Positions 52,252 to 62,893 of a stretch of 64,000 nucleotides of DNA are shown piece after piece. Position numbers and translations under genes: made by a program. Source of the DNA: Acetobacter estunensis (GTDB lineage Bacteria > Pseudomonadota > Alphaproteobacteria > Acetobacterales > Acetobacteraceae). The notes below the pieces were generated by a model. That model saw only the letters and a program-made list of their open reading frames with translations, was not told the DNA's origin and searched no databases. Position 1 is the stretch's first letter, and each line of letters starts with the position of its first letter. The stretch is taken from contig NZ_JAHRDV010000001.1 in NCBI RefSeq assembly GCF_019083805.1, positions 124,001 through 188,000 of the forward strand, written 5' to 3'.

Positions 52252-52905
52252 ATGTGTGGACGCTTCGCCAACGATCTGACAGTCGATCTCATGCGGACCG
52301 TGTTCGGAATCACAGGCACTGTGCCGAACTGGCCCCCATCATGGAACATCGCCCCATCCCAGCAGGCTCCTGTCGTCCGCCTGAAACCGGAAACCGAAGA
52401 ACGTCATCTCGATCTACTCCGCTGGGGCTTCATTCCGCACTGGGCCAAGGATGCCGGACGGCAACCCATCAACGCACGCGCTGAAACCGCCGCCACTTCT
52501 TCCCTCTTTCGTTCGGCCTTTGAAAATCGCCGGGCACTTGTGCCGGCAACCGCCTATTACGAGTGGCAGAAAGGTTCATCGCCTCGTCAGCCATGGGCGT
52601 TCCGACGCAAGAACGGGCAACCACTGGCTATCGCCGGATTGTGGGAGAACTGGCAACACGATGGAGAGTGGGTGCGCACATTCGTCATCCTTACCACACG
52701 CGCCAACGCTCTCATGAATCCGATCCATGATCGGATGCCTGTGACAATTGAAGAGGACGACTGGTCAACATGGCTGGGTGGTGCGGCAGACAGCGCCCGC
52801 TCTCTCCTCCACCCCACTCCTGACGATGCTCTGGAATGTTATCCTGTCAGTCGGAACGTCAACACACCTGCAAACAACAGCGCCTCTCTGCTCGCCCCCA
52901 TCTGA
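52252..52905 (+). CDS. SOS-response-associated peptidase (YedK/HMCES, SRAP), 217 aa
   Basis: The abasic-site shield protein that cross-links to AP sites in single-stranded DNA through its Cys2. The protein begins MCGRFANDL after initiator removal, exposing the catalytic Cys. The Asn, Glu and His of the active site are in INARAETAATS, ALVPATAYYEWQKG and MNPIHDRMPV. GGGGAA precedes the ATG at 52252; an in-frame upstream extension is not supported. Confidence 0.93.
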   Translation: MCGRFANDLTVDLMRTVFGITGTVPNWPPSWNIAPSQQAPVVRLKPETEERHLDLLRWGFIPHWAKDAGRQPINARAETAATSSLFRSAFENRRALVPATAYYEWQKGSSPRQPWAFRRKNGQPLAIAGLWENWQHDGEWVRTFVILTTRANALMNPIHDRMPVTIEEDDWSTWLGGAADSARSLLHPTPDDALECYPVSRNVNTPANNSASLLAPI

Positions 52906-53044
52906 CTTCGCGACCGCTCGGCCAGAATCACTTTTCCGTGATGCTTGATACTCACTGCCTTCGGATCGTTCCTTTCACAAGAACGACCTTATTCGAAAAC
53001 AGACTGCCGAAAACGGCATCAAGCAGCACGAGGATGGCAAAACG

Positions 53045-54694
53045 ATGGCACCTGCGGCGCTGACCCTCTCCCGCCCATTACATTTACTGTCCGTAGCCTC
53101 GGAAATGTTCCCGTTCGTGAAGACAGGTGGACTTGGAGATGTCACGGCGTCGCTTCCGTCAGCCCTCACGCCTTATGATGTGCAAACCCGCACACTCCTG
53201 CCGGGCTATCCTTCCGTTCTAGCGGCGATGGAGAAAGTGGCCTGCCGTTCTGTTGAGTTCGGTCTCATTCTGGGCCACGCCGCACATCTCAAGATCGGAC
53301 AAGTTGGAGGGCAGGAGTTACTGGTTCTCGATATTCCCGCTCTCTATGATCGTCCCGGAAATCCCTACGTGACATCAGAAGGCTGCGACTGGCCTGACAA
53401 CGGCCTACGTTTTGCGGCTCTGGCCCGTGCTGCCGCCACTATCGGTCAGGGCGGACTTGAAGGTTACCATCCCGACATCGTGCAACTGCATGACTGGCAG
53501 GCCGGCCTCACGGCGGCCTATCTGCACTATGACGGTGAAGCTCCCCTCCACGCCAATGGCATGAGCCGGCGCCCCCGTATCGTCCAGACGATCCATAATC
53601 TCGCCTTTCATGGCAGCTTTCCCCTCACCGATCTGCCCATTTTGGAATTGCCAGCCCAAGCGGCTTTCATCGACGGCTGCGAGTTTCACGGCCGCATCAG
53701 CTTCCTCAAGGCCGGTCTGTTTTTCAGTGACTGGATCACCACAGTCTCGCCCACCTATGCACAGGAAATCCAAGGTAGCGAATGGGGAATGGGCTTCGAC
53801 GGTCTGCTGCGTACACGCACCTCCGACCTCACCGGCATTCTCAATGGCGTGGATATCAACGTATGGAATCCCGCCCATGACCCTGCCGTGCGCTTTCCTT
53901 ACGTCGTAGGCGACACCATCGGGCGACTGTCCAACAAACTCGCCTTCCAGGCGGAATTCGGCCTGCCGCAGGACCGCAATGCCTTTCTCATAGGCATCGT
54001 CAGTCGTCTGACACGGCAAAAAGGCGTCGATCTCCTGCCAGAGATCATGGAGCGGCTGCTTGTCTCCAACACCCAAGTAATCGTCGTGGGCGAAGGGGAA
54101 CGCCCTCTTCACCGCGCTTTTTCCGCTTTGCAAAGAAGATTCCCCCGCAGTTTCGCCTGCCATATCGGCTACAGCGAAGAACTCGGTCACCGCCTGCCCT
54201 CCGCTGTCGATGCTCTACTTGTCCCATCACGCTTCGAGCCTTGCGGCCTGACTCAGCTTTGCGCTCTGCGTTACGGAGCCGTTCCTATCGTCTCGCGCGT
54301 GGGAGGATTGGCCGACACAGTAGTTGACGCCAACGATGCGGCCATCGGACGCGGCGTTGGCACAGGTTTTCTGTTTTCACTCATCGACGGTGCGACACTC
54401 GCAGTCACGGTTGAGCGGGCACGTCGTCTTTTCCGAGAGAACCGCAAAGCATGGTCACAGCTTCAGAAGAACGGGGCCGCCACAGATGTCTCATGGCATG
54501 AAAAATCCATCCAATATGTCAGACTCTTTGCGAAACTCGCGGGAGTTGAAATCGTTGAACCGAAAGAACCCAATATCGTGCGGCTTTCCTCCGCGCACGC
54601 GTCGGACAATATGCGAGGACATGCTTTCAGCGGCAAACGGCATATCGCTCGAAAACCCCCCATTCCCCCTTCCACACACCGCAACAGCGCCTGA
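53045..54694 (+). CDS. glgA: Glycogen synthase, 549 aa
   Basis: A GT5 glycosyltransferase that elongates alpha-1,4-glucan from ADP-glucose. The N-terminal donor motif is SEMFPFVKTGGLGDVTASLP. The C-terminal catalytic block reads FEPCGLTQLCALRYGAVPIV (E-x7-E family motif). It is some 60 residues longer than most GlgA, the extra being a polar C-terminal tail. GAGGA lies upstream. First gene of the glycogen-trehalose operon; no glgC (ADP-glucose synthesis) is visible. Confidence 0.94.
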   Translation: MAPAALTLSRPLHLLSVASEMFPFVKTGGLGDVTASLPSALTPYDVQTRTLLPGYPSVLAAMEKVACRSVEFGLILGHAAHLKIGQVGGQELLVLDIPALYDRPGNPYVTSEGCDWPDNGLRFAALARAAATIGQGGLEGYHPDIVQLHDWQAGLTAAYLHYDGEAPLHANGMSRRPRIVQTIHNLAFHGSFPLTDLPILELPAQAAFIDGCEFHGRISFLKAGLFFSDWITTVSPTYAQEIQGSEWGMGFDGLLRTRTSDLTGILNGVDINVWNPAHDPAVRFPYVVGDTIGRLSNKLAFQAEFGLPQDRNAFLIGIVSRLTRQKGVDLLPEIMERLLVSNTQVIVVGEGERPLHRAFSALQRRFPRSFACHIGYSEELGHRLPSAVDALLVPSRFEPCGLTQLCALRYGAVPIVSRVGGLADTVVDANDAAIGRGVGTGFLFSLIDGATLAVTVERARRLFRENRKAWSQLQKNGAATDVSWHEKSIQYVRLFAKLAGVEIVEPKEPNIVRLSSAHASDNMRGHAFSGKRHIARKPPIPPSTHRNSA

Positions 54695-54748
54695 ATTTTC
54701 AAAGCCATAAATCACACGAGATCATCACACAGCAAAGGAGCCTGAGGG

Positions 54749-56977
54749 ATGCCAACGAGACAGGATCGAAATGGCGCCCTCTATCATGTTCCCGAAAACA
54801 CCGATGATCTTCTGGCCGGACGTTGTGGCGATCCTTTTTCTATCCTCGGTCGACACAATGCAGGCTCGCTCGATATCGTGCGTGTCTTCTACCCACATGC
54901 CGCCAAAGTCCGACTGCTCGTCGAGCGTCCCCGCTCGCCCCCCATCGAGCGCGCCATGCGTCCGGTGGACGATACCGGCATGTTCATCGGCACCATCCGC
55001 AAAGGAGCGTCTTATCGTCTGCGCGTAATCTGGGCAGATGCCACAGAGGAGGTCAGCGATCCCTATTCATTCGGCCCTATCCTGCCGGAAGAGGAATTGC
55101 ATGCCTTTGCCGAAGGCCGTCATTTTCACGTTCATCACCTTTTGGGCGCACATCTCGTGACACTACACGGCGTAACGGGTGTGCGCTTTGCTGTCTGGGC
55201 ACCTAACGCCCGTCGCGTGTCCGTAATCGGAGACTTCAACATCTGGGACGGTCGCCGTCATCCCATGCGACTGCGTCATAGAGCTGGCGTGTGGGAACTC
55301 TTCATCCCCGGTCTTACAGCTGGAGAGCGCTATAAATTCGAGATCATGGCGCAGGACGGCACGCTTCTTCCACAAAAGGCCGATCCCTTTGCACGTCGGA
55401 CCGAACTGCCTCCCGCCACAGCCTCCGTCGTGGCACGAAATGATCCATTTCCCTGGACAGATGATGCATGGATGGCAACCCGCTCCGCACGCCACGCGCC
55501 GCAGGCACCGCTCTCCATCTATGAAGTTCACACTCTTTCATGGCGTCGCCCCAACGGAGATCCGGACCGCATCGCCACATGGCGGGATCTGACACGCGAT
55601 CTCATTCCCTATGTGGCGGAAAACGGCTTTACGCACATAGAGCTTCTTCCCATCATGGAATATCCCTTCGGTGGATCATGGGGTTATCAAACGCTCGCGT
55701 TGTTTGCTCCCACCGCCCGCCACGGCAGTCCGGAAGATTTCGCTGCGTTTGTAAACGCCTGCCACGAGGCCGGGATCGGTATCATTCTGGATTGGGTGCC
55801 TGCTCACTTTCCCAATGATCTGCACGGTCTGGCCTGTTTCGATGGAACTGCCCTCTTTGAACACGCAGATCCACGTGAGGGGATGCATCGTGACTGGAAC
55901 ACGCTGATTTACAATTATGGACGGCACGAGGTGCGTGCCTTCCTCATTTCCAGCGCCTTGATGTGGTGTGAGCATTTTCACGTCGACGGTCTTCGCGTGG
56001 ATGCGGTCGCCTCCATGCTGTATCGCGACTACAGCCGCCAGAGCGGAGACTGGCTTCCCAACATCCACGGAGGACGCGAAAACCTCGAGGCCGTGTCGTT
56101 CCTGCGGGAACTGACCGATACGCTGCAACGCCATGCGCCCGATGTTCAGATCGTCGCTGAAGAATCCACGGCATGGCCCGGTGTCACGCACCCGACGGTC
56201 GATGGAGGTCTTGGGTTTTCCTTCAAATGGAACATGGGATGGATGCATGATACTCTGCATTTCATGCAGCGCGACCCATTATGGCGCGGCCACCATCTTT
56301 CCGAAATTCTTTTCGGCACACATTATGCATTTTCCGAACGCTTCGCTCTCCCTCTCTCTCATGACGAAGTAACGCACGGCAAAGGCTCGCTGCTTGCCCG
56401 CATGCCGGGCGATAGCTGGCAGCAACATGCCAATCTGCGAGCCTATTTTGCTTTCATGTGGACCCATCCGGGCAAGAAACTCCTGTTCATGGGAGGAGAA
56501 ATCGCACAAATACAGGAATGGAACCATGATGGAGAACTTGACTGGCGCTCACTGTCCGAGCCGTCCAAACTCGGCATGCAGAGGCTAGTTCGCGATCTCA
56601 ATCACATCCTCCAATCCTACCCTGCCCTGCATGAACTCGACATCGATCCGGCGGGTTTTTCTTGGCTGATCAATGATGACGATGCCAACGTGGTGTTTGC
56701 ATGGGCGCGTTTCGCGCTCTCTGCCCCTCCCGTTGTCGTGGTGTGGAATGCAACACCCGTTATCCGCCATGCTTACCGCGTGGGCGTGCCAAATGCTGGA
56801 GACTGGCACGAGATCATCAATACGGATGCCAGTGTTTATGGCGGCAGTAATGTCGGCAATGGCGGCCGTGTAACCGCGCAGGCAGTCGCCGCCCATGGCT
56901 GCGACTGGTCGGTCGAACTGATACTGCCGCCGCTGGCCACTCTCATCCTCTCTCCAGCCCTTGAGGAAGCAGGATGA
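54749..56977 (+). CDS. glgB: 1,4-alpha-glucan branching enzyme, 742 aa
   Basis: A GH13 enzyme that introduces alpha-1,6 branches. The N-terminal starch-binding/CBM48 part shows [20 protein letters not shown]. The GH13 catalytic blocks are [48 protein letters not shown] and [18 protein letters not shown] is upstream. The stop overlaps the glgX start by ATGA. Confidence 0.96.
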   Translation: MPTRQDRNGALYHVPENTDDLLAGRCGDPFSILGRHNAGSLDIVRVFYPHAAKVRLLVERPRSPPIERAMRPVDDTGMFIGTIRKGASYRLRVIWADATEEVSDPYSFGPILPEEELHAFAEGRHFHVHHLLGAHLVTLHGVTGVRFAVWAPNARRVSVIGDFNIWDGRRHPMRLRHRAGVWELFIPGLTAGERYKFEIMAQDGTLLPQKADPFARRTELPPATASVVARNDPFPWTDDAWMATRSARHAPQAPLSIYEVHTLSWRRPNGDPDRIATWRDLTRDLIPYVAENGFTHIELLPIMEYPFGGSWGYQTLALFAPTARHGSPEDFAAFVNACHEAGIGIILDWVPAHFPNDLHGLACFDGTALFEHADPREGMHRDWNTLIYNYGRHEVRAFLISSALMWCEHFHVDGLRVDAVASMLYRDYSRQSGDWLPNIHGGRENLEAVSFLRELTDTLQRHAPDVQIVAEESTAWPGVTHPTVDGGLGFSFKWNMGWMHDTLHFMQRDPLWRGHHLSEILFGTHYAFSERFALPLSHDEVTHGKGSLLARMPGDSWQQHANLRAYFAFMWTHPGKKLLFMGGEIAQIQEWNHDGELDWRSLSEPSKLGMQRLVRDLNHILQSYPALHELDIDPAGFSWLINDDDANVVFAWARFALSAPPVVVVWNATPVIRHAYRVGVPNAGDWHEIINTDASVYGGSNVGNGGRVTAQAVAAHGCDWSVELILPPLATLILSPALEEAG

Positions 56978-59103
56978 ACGCCGCTTCCGACACTCTCGAA
57001 TCCGGCGCTCCCTACCCTCTGGGCGCCACCTACGATGGTTGCGGCGTCAATTTTGCCGTCTTTTCCGCCAATGCCACCCGCATCGAACTGTGTCTGTTCG
57101 ATCGCAAAGGTCGTCGTGAAGTCGCGCGACATCGGCTTCCTGAATACACCGATGAAGTTTGGCATGGTTATCTTCCCGGTGCTTCACCCGGCCTCCTCTA
57201 CGGATATCGCGCTTTCGGACCGCACGATCCGCATGAAGGTCATCGTTTCAATCCCCACAAACTTCTGGTTGATCCCTATGCCCGTGAACTGACAGGCGAT
57301 CTCCGCTGGACCGATGCCTTGTTCGGCTACAGGCTCAACTCACCACGGGCGGATCTCTCCTTCGATCGGCGGGACAGCGCCAGCGCCATGCCGAAATGCC
57401 GTGTGATTGCCCCTCATGTGCATTGGCCTGACGATCATCGGCCCAGCATTCCACCGGAAGACGTGATCGTGATGGAGGCCCATCTCAAGGGTTTGTCCAT
57501 GCGTCATCCCGATGTGCCCCAAGCGATACGCGGAACCTTTCAAGCGTTAAGTCATCCCCGCATCGTAGAGCATCTGCAAAAACTCGGCACCACAACACTC
57601 GAACTTCTGCCGGTGCAGGCATTCGTCACCGATCGTTTCCTGATCGAACGCGGTGTCACCAATTACTGGGGCTACAACACGCTCGCGTTCTTCGCCCCGC
57701 ACCCCGCTTATATGGGACGTGGCGAAATCGAGGATTTCCGCGCCGCCATCCGCGCTTTGCATGCCGCCGGCATCGAAGTGGTGATGGACGTCGTGTACAA
57801 CCACACCTGCGAAGGAAACGAGCTTGGTCCCACCTTGTGTTATCGCGGACTCGACAACGCCAGCTATTACCGCCTCGTGCCCGATGATGAGCGTCATTAC
57901 ATCAACGACACCGGCTGCGGAAACACGCTCAATCTTTCTCATTCTCGCGTGCTCCAGATGGTGCTTGATTCCCTGCGTCATTGGGCCAGCGCGTTCAATA
58001 TCGACGGTTTCCGCTTCGATCTCGCAACCATTCTTGGTCGCGAGAACTACGGTTATGACCAGAACTCGGGATTTCTCGACGCCCTCATGCAGGATCCAAT
58101 TCTGCGCACGCGCAAACTGATCGCCGAGCCATGGGATCCGGGACCGGGTGGATATCAGGTGGGTAACTTCCCGCCCGGATTTCACGAATGGAACGACCGT
58201 TTTCGTGACACCACACGCCGTTTCTGGCGGCAGGATGAATGTCAGCAGGGGGATATGGCAGCCCGTCTCTCCGGCTCAGGCGACATTTTCGACCATCGCG
58301 GACGGCGCCCATGGACCAGCGTCAATTTCGTGACGGCTCATGACGGCTTCACCCTGATGGACACCGTCAGTTACGAAACACGGCACAATGACGCCAACAA
58401 GGAAAACAATCACGACGGCGCACAGGACAACCACAGCCGCAACTGGGGCGTGGAAGGACCGACCGATGATGCGACCATAGTGGAAAAACGCGATCATATT
58501 CGTCGCGCCATGATGGCGACACTTCTTCTGGCCCATGGAACACCCATGATTCTCGCAGGCGACGAATTCGGGCAAACCCAGAACGGAAACAATAATGCTT
58601 ATTGTCAGGACAATGATTTGTCCTGGCTGGACTGGTCACTGACACAAACGCCTCGCGGTCAGGACATGCAGGATTTTACAGCACGACTGATCCTCCTGCG
58701 GCGTGAACATCCTTCCCTGCGCGCACAACGCTACATGCATGGCCGTCATGCTCCCCTACCGGATATCTCCGACATCGCGTGGTTCAATGCCGCGGGACAG
58801 CCCATGTCGGTCGATAACTGGAATGAAAGAGGACAACCTCTTCTTGGTCTGCGACGTGCCATTGAAGATGGTGAATCCTTCGACATCACCTACATGATCC
58901 TTAATCCTAGCGATGCAGAAGCACCCTGTGCCCTACCGCCCCCTACTGGCACATGGCGTCTGCTTCTCGACAGCGCACGACTGCACCATACGGAACCGGA
59001 AAGCCTCACCGCCGGGTTGCATAGTGTGATCGTCGCCGCACATTCGGTCCTCCTTCTGCAACTCGATCCCGCCACCATGGCCACAAAGTCCACAAACGGC
59101 TGA
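56974..59103 (+). CDS. glgX: Glycogen debranching enzyme, 709 aa
   Basis: A GH13 isoamylase-type enzyme that cuts alpha-1,6 branches. The N-terminal CBM48 block is [19 protein letters not shown]. Catalytic blocks are [55 protein letters not shown] and [13 protein letters not shown]. GlgX and TreX of trehalose loci are hard to tell apart; this gene sits between glgB and treZ, so it can serve both glycogen turnover and trehalose formation. Confidence 0.94.
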   Translation: MNAASDTLESGAPYPLGATYDGCGVNFAVFSANATRIELCLFDRKGRREVARHRLPEYTDEVWHGYLPGASPGLLYGYRAFGPHDPHEGHRFNPHKLLVDPYARELTGDLRWTDALFGYRLNSPRADLSFDRRDSASAMPKCRVIAPHVHWPDDHRPSIPPEDVIVMEAHLKGLSMRHPDVPQAIRGTFQALSHPRIVEHLQKLGTTTLELLPVQAFVTDRFLIERGVTNYWGYNTLAFFAPHPAYMGRGEIEDFRAAIRALHAAGIEVVMDVVYNHTCEGNELGPTLCYRGLDNASYYRLVPDDERHYINDTGCGNTLNLSHSRVLQMVLDSLRHWASAFNIDGFRFDLATILGRENYGYDQNSGFLDALMQDPILRTRKLIAEPWDPGPGGYQVGNFPPGFHEWNDRFRDTTRRFWRQDECQQGDMAARLSGSGDIFDHRGRRPWTSVNFVTAHDGFTLMDTVSYETRHNDANKENNHDGAQDNHSRNWGVEGPTDDATIVEKRDHIRRAMMATLLLAHGTPMILAGDEFGQTQNGNNNAYCQDNDLSWLDWSLTQTPRGQDMQDFTARLILLRREHPSLRAQRYMHGRHAPLPDISDIAWFNAAGQPMSVDNWNERGQPLLGLRRAIEDGESFDITYMILNPSDAEAPCALPPPTGTWRLLLDSARLHHTEPESLTAGLHSVIVAAHSVLLLQLDPATMATKSTNG

Positions 59104-59116
59104 AAGGAGGCAGGCC

Positions 59117-60895
59117 ATGTCCCAGAGTGATCGTTACCTCCGCAAGCAAGGTGCGGTGCTCCTTTCACCGCACCGCACGCGCTTTCACCTTTGGGCGCCT
59201 TCCTGCTCCTCCGTCCAACTTGAAGCGGAAGATCATCCACCCGTCCCAATGACAGCGGACGACCACGGAGGGTTCGTATGCGAAACACCCACGGGAGCTG
59301 GCCTACGTTATCGCTATCGCGTGGCCCCCGATCTGCTGGTCCCCGATCCAGCCTCCACCCGTCAGCCCGAAGACGTGCATGGCCCCAGTGAGGTGACCGA
59401 TCCCGAAAGCTATCGTTGGCAGAACCCACGTTGGCAAGGGAGACCTTGGGAAAAAGCCGTTATCTACGAAGTGCATATTGGACTTGCGGGCGGCTATACA
59501 AAGCTGGCTGCCGATCTTCCACGCATCGCCGCATTTGGCATTACTGCCATCGAACTCATGCCGATTGCGGAATTTCCCGGCGGTCGCAACTGGGGATATG
59601 ACGGCGTTCTGCCTTTTGCACCCGAAAGCGCTTACGGCACACCAGATGAACTCAAGGCGCTGATCGACCGCGCCCATACACTCGGTCTCATGATTTTTCT
59701 CGATGTTGTCTATAATCACTTCGGACCGGATGGAAACTTCATCGAACAGTATGCGCGCCCCTTTTTCCTCCAGGATCGCCGCACCCCATGGGGTCATGCC
59801 ATCGACTTCACCCAACGAGCAGTACGTGATTTCTTCATCGACAATGCACTCTACTGGCTCATGGAGTTCCGCTTCGACGGTCTGCGGCTGGACGCCGTGC
59901 AGGCCATTACAGAACAGGACTGGCTTACGGAGTTACATGAAACTGTCAGACAAACCGTGGAGCCGGACCGCCACGTTCATTTGATCCTTGAGAACGAAAA
60001 CAACGACGCCCGTCTGCTGCGCGAGGGCTTTACCGCCCAGTGGAACGATGACGGACACAATGCCCTGCACGTCATCCTCACTGGTGAAACAGACGGCTAT
60101 TATGGGAATTTCGCATCCAACCCCACAATGGACCTTGCGTGCGTTCTCAAAGAGGGATTTCGGTTTCAGGGGGACAAATCGCCTGTCACGGGCAAACCGC
60201 GGGGTTCTCCATCTTCGGATCTGGCGGCTGAGAAATTCATCCTTTTTCTGCAAAACCACGACCAGACCGGCAACCGCGCCATGGGAGAACGACTGACAGT
60301 TCTTGCGCAGCCGCACATGCTGGAAACAGCCTACGCACTTCTTCTACTCTCCCCTCAGATCCCCATGATCTTTTTTGGAGACGAGTGGGGAACACGCACG
60401 CCGTTCTTCTTTTTCACCAGCCACAACCCGGAACTGGCCCGGATCGTGCGCGATGGACGGCGACAGGAATTCGCCTCTTTCAGCCATTTTCATGACCCCC
60501 ATCGTCGCGAACTTATCCCGGACCCGAACGATCCGCGGACTTTCGAACATTCACGTCCTGACCGTCGAGAAATGGAACAGCCGGAACATAAGGAATGGCT
60601 GGACCGCACACGTGAACTCCTGCGTCTGCGGCACCAATATATCGTGCCGCGCCTGAAGAATGCCCGTGGACTGGACGTTACGCATCTCACGAAGCAAGGC
60701 TGTGCGCTGTTCGCCCGGTGGTCGATGGAAGACGGTTCCATTCTGAACATCGCGTTCAATCTGAGCACAATGCTCACTCAACTCCCTTCCGCTCCCCACG
60801 GAACCTTTCTCTACGGACTGCGCACGACATTCTCATCCCCGGACTTGCCGCCTGCAAGCCTTCTCGCATGGCTGGAGGGAGACAATCATGTCTGA
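59117..60895 (+). CDS. treZ: Maltooligosyl trehalose trehalohydrolase, 592 aa
   Basis: A GH13 enzyme that releases trehalose from maltooligosyl trehalose. Motifs are IYEVHIGLAGGYTKLAADLP, LMPIAEFPGGRNWGYDGVLP, IFLDVVYNHFGPDGN, GLRLDAVQAITEQDWL, ILENENNDARL and LFLQNHDQTGNRAMGER. Length is normal. It overlaps malQ by 8 bp. AGGAG is 12 nt before the ATG. Confidence 0.95.
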   Translation: MSQSDRYLRKQGAVLLSPHRTRFHLWAPSCSSVQLEAEDHPPVPMTADDHGGFVCETPTGAGLRYRYRVAPDLLVPDPASTRQPEDVHGPSEVTDPESYRWQNPRWQGRPWEKAVIYEVHIGLAGGYTKLAADLPRIAAFGITAIELMPIAEFPGGRNWGYDGVLPFAPESAYGTPDELKALIDRAHTLGLMIFLDVVYNHFGPDGNFIEQYARPFFLQDRRTPWGHAIDFTQRAVRDFFIDNALYWLMEFRFDGLRLDAVQAITEQDWLTELHETVRQTVEPDRHVHLILENENNDARLLREGFTAQWNDDGHNALHVILTGETDGYYGNFASNPTMDLACVLKEGFRFQGDKSPVTGKPRGSPSSDLAAEKFILFLQNHDQTGNRAMGERLTVLAQPHMLETAYALLLLSPQIPMIFFGDEWGTRTPFFFFTSHNPELARIVRDGRRQEFASFSHFHDPHRRELIPDPNDPRTFEHSRPDRREMEQPEHKEWLDRTRELLRLRHQYIVPRLKNARGLDVTHLTKQGCALFARWSMEDGSILNIAFNLSTMLTQLPSAPHGTFLYGLRTTFSSPDLPPASLLAWLEGDNHV

Positions 60896-62876
60896 CCAGA
60901 CCTTGACCCGGCAGGCCACGCGTCTGGGGTTGCAAGTGAATTGGATGGACGCTCAAGGACACAGGCGCCGGGTCTCTGTGGATACTCTGCGCCGTCTTGT
61001 ACCCTTGCTTGAATCCAAAGCGGGTTCCGGAACACCGTCCCTGCTTGTCACCGAAACAGGTGCTTCCACATCGATCCCCATCAATGGCACAAAGAATACG
61101 GACGCCGCGCCTGCTTTCGCGGTCGCTCTTGAAGACGGTCGCCGGATCGAGGGGCGGCTCCGTCGTGCCCGTAACGGCAAGTTCCATCTGCCGCGTATAA
61201 TAGACGCGGGATATCACACACTGACAGTGGCGAACCGGGAGTTCACCCTCGCAGTAGCACCCCGGCAGGCTCCTCCCATCGTAGGACGCGGCTGGGGCCT
61301 TGCCGTTCAGGTCTACAGCCTCAGGAGTCAGGGCGATGGCGGTATCGGCCATCTTGGCGCTGTCGCTGACCTCGCGAAACGCACGGGAACAGCGGAGGCC
61401 GACGCACTTCTGCTCAGCCCCACCCATGCCATGTTCGCCAGCAATCCCGCGCAGTACAGCCCCTATTCTCCATCCAGCCGGCAATTTTTCAACGTGTTAC
61501 TGGCCGATCCAAGTTGCACCTTCGACACCGCCACACTACAAGCCGCCCGCAAACACGCACGCCTGAATCTCGAAGAACTGCATCAACTTGAAACAGCCTC
61601 CCTCATCGACTGGCCACGCGCTGGACATCTACGCCTGAAGCTTCTCCGTGCACTCTATGATCTTCATATTGCTCCTGCTCCACCCGCCGATTTTACCGAG
61701 TTCATCCACACCGGCGGAATTGAACTTCAACGACACGCCATTTTTGAAACGCTGCACACGCAGAGCACCCAACGCGGACCACGGGGTGGAGACTGGCGGC
61801 TCTGGCCCCTCTCCGTTCGCAATCCTACCTCCCCCGAAACGGCCCATTTCGCCCATGAGATGATGAGGGAGATCGACTTTCATCGGTTTCTACAATGGAT
61901 CGCTTCCCGCAGTCTGCTCGCAGCACAGGATAACGCCCACAAGAGCGGAATGCGGATCGGGCTGATCGCCGATCTCGCCGTAGGCGTCGATCCGGCCGGC
62001 AGCGAGTGCTGGGCGCATCAGGGCGAACACCTCACCGAAATCTCGATCGGCGCACCTCCCGATGCCCTCAGCCGCGCCGGACAAAACTGGGGACTGACCA
62101 CCTTCTCCCCCCATGGTCTGCATGCCAATGGCTATCAGGGCTTTATCGCCATGCTGCGCGCCAATCTCGCCCATGTGGGCGGTCTGCGCATCGATCATGT
62201 CATGGGGCTACGGCGGCTCTGGATCATCCCCAAGGGGGAAGGTCCGGAAGAAGGCGCCTATCTCACCTATCCCAGTGCCGATCTCATGAGGCTGGCCACA
62301 CTGGAAGCCTCTCGCGCCAACGCTGTCCTCATCGGGGAAGCTCTGGGCACTGTCGAACCCGCATTCCGCAAGGACATGATCCGCCATGGCCTGACAGGCA
62401 TGAACGTCCTTCCATTTCAACGTGATTCAGAGGGTGCCTTTCTCCCTTGCAGGCAATGGTCCCGAACGGCCGTGGCGATGACGACAACCCATGACTTACC
62501 CCCATTGGCCCGCTGGTGGCAGGGACTTGATCTTGCCACGACTGACGTCTCCTCCCAGATACAACGCGGTGCCGAAAGGACCGCCTTATGGACGGCCGTG
62601 GCGGGTCGAACGGTGCCCGAACCTCCTTCCAGTCCGACAGGAGCTGCCACTTTCGTGGATCGTGCCGTCAGTTTCGTAGCGGACACACCCTGCCCACTCG
62701 CTATCGTGCCACTGGAAGACCTCGCGGGGTTAAACGAACAACCCAACGTGCCTGGCACCACCACCAGCCACCCCAACTGGCGTCAACGCTATCCAGTCCC
62801 GGCTCGCACGCTTCTGGCACGACGCGGCACGAAGAAGCGTCTGACCCTTCTGAAAACATCTCGTCCTCGTTCTTAA
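60888..62876 (+). CDS. malQ: 4-alpha-glucanotransferase (GH77), 662 aa
   Basis: The amylomaltase that disproportionates malto-oligosaccharides. The GH77 blocks are IGLIADLAVGVDPAGSECWA, LRIDHVMGLRRLWIIPKGEG, LIGEALGTVEPAFRKDM and TTTHDLPPLARWWQGLDL (with the acidic catalytic residues). Inside this operon it lets short maltodextrins left by TreY/TreZ be rebuilt into longer chains. Confidence 0.94.
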   Translation: MSDQTLTRQATRLGLQVNWMDAQGHRRRVSVDTLRRLVPLLESKAGSGTPSLLVTETGASTSIPINGTKNTDAAPAFAVALEDGRRIEGRLRRARNGKFHLPRIIDAGYHTLTVANREFTLAVAPRQAPPIVGRGWGLAVQVYSLRSQGDGGIGHLGAVADLAKRTGTAEADALLLSPTHAMFASNPAQYSPYSPSSRQFFNVLLADPSCTFDTATLQAARKHARLNLEELHQLETASLIDWPRAGHLRLKLLRALYDLHIAPAPPADFTEFIHTGGIELQRHAIFETLHTQSTQRGPRGGDWRLWPLSVRNPTSPETAHFAHEMMREIDFHRFLQWIASRSLLAAQDNAHKSGMRIGLIADLAVGVDPAGSECWAHQGEHLTEISIGAPPDALSRAGQNWGLTTFSPHGLHANGYQGFIAMLRANLAHVGGLRIDHVMGLRRLWIIPKGEGPEEGAYLTYPSADLMRLATLEASRANAVLIGEALGTVEPAFRKDMIRHGLTGMNVLPFQRDSEGAFLPCRQWSRTAVAMTTTHDLPPLARWWQGLDLATTDVSSQIQRGAERTALWTAVAGRTVPEPPSSPTGAATFVDRAVSFVADTPCPLAIVPLEDLAGLNEQPNVPGTTTSHPNWRQRYPVPARTLLARRGTKKRLTLLKTSRPRS

Positions 62877-62893
62877 CTATTGCGAGAAGCGCT

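Noticed and set aside
53405-54190. 261-codon ORF antisense to glgA
   Set aside because: Shadow of a strongly conserved glycogen synthase frame.
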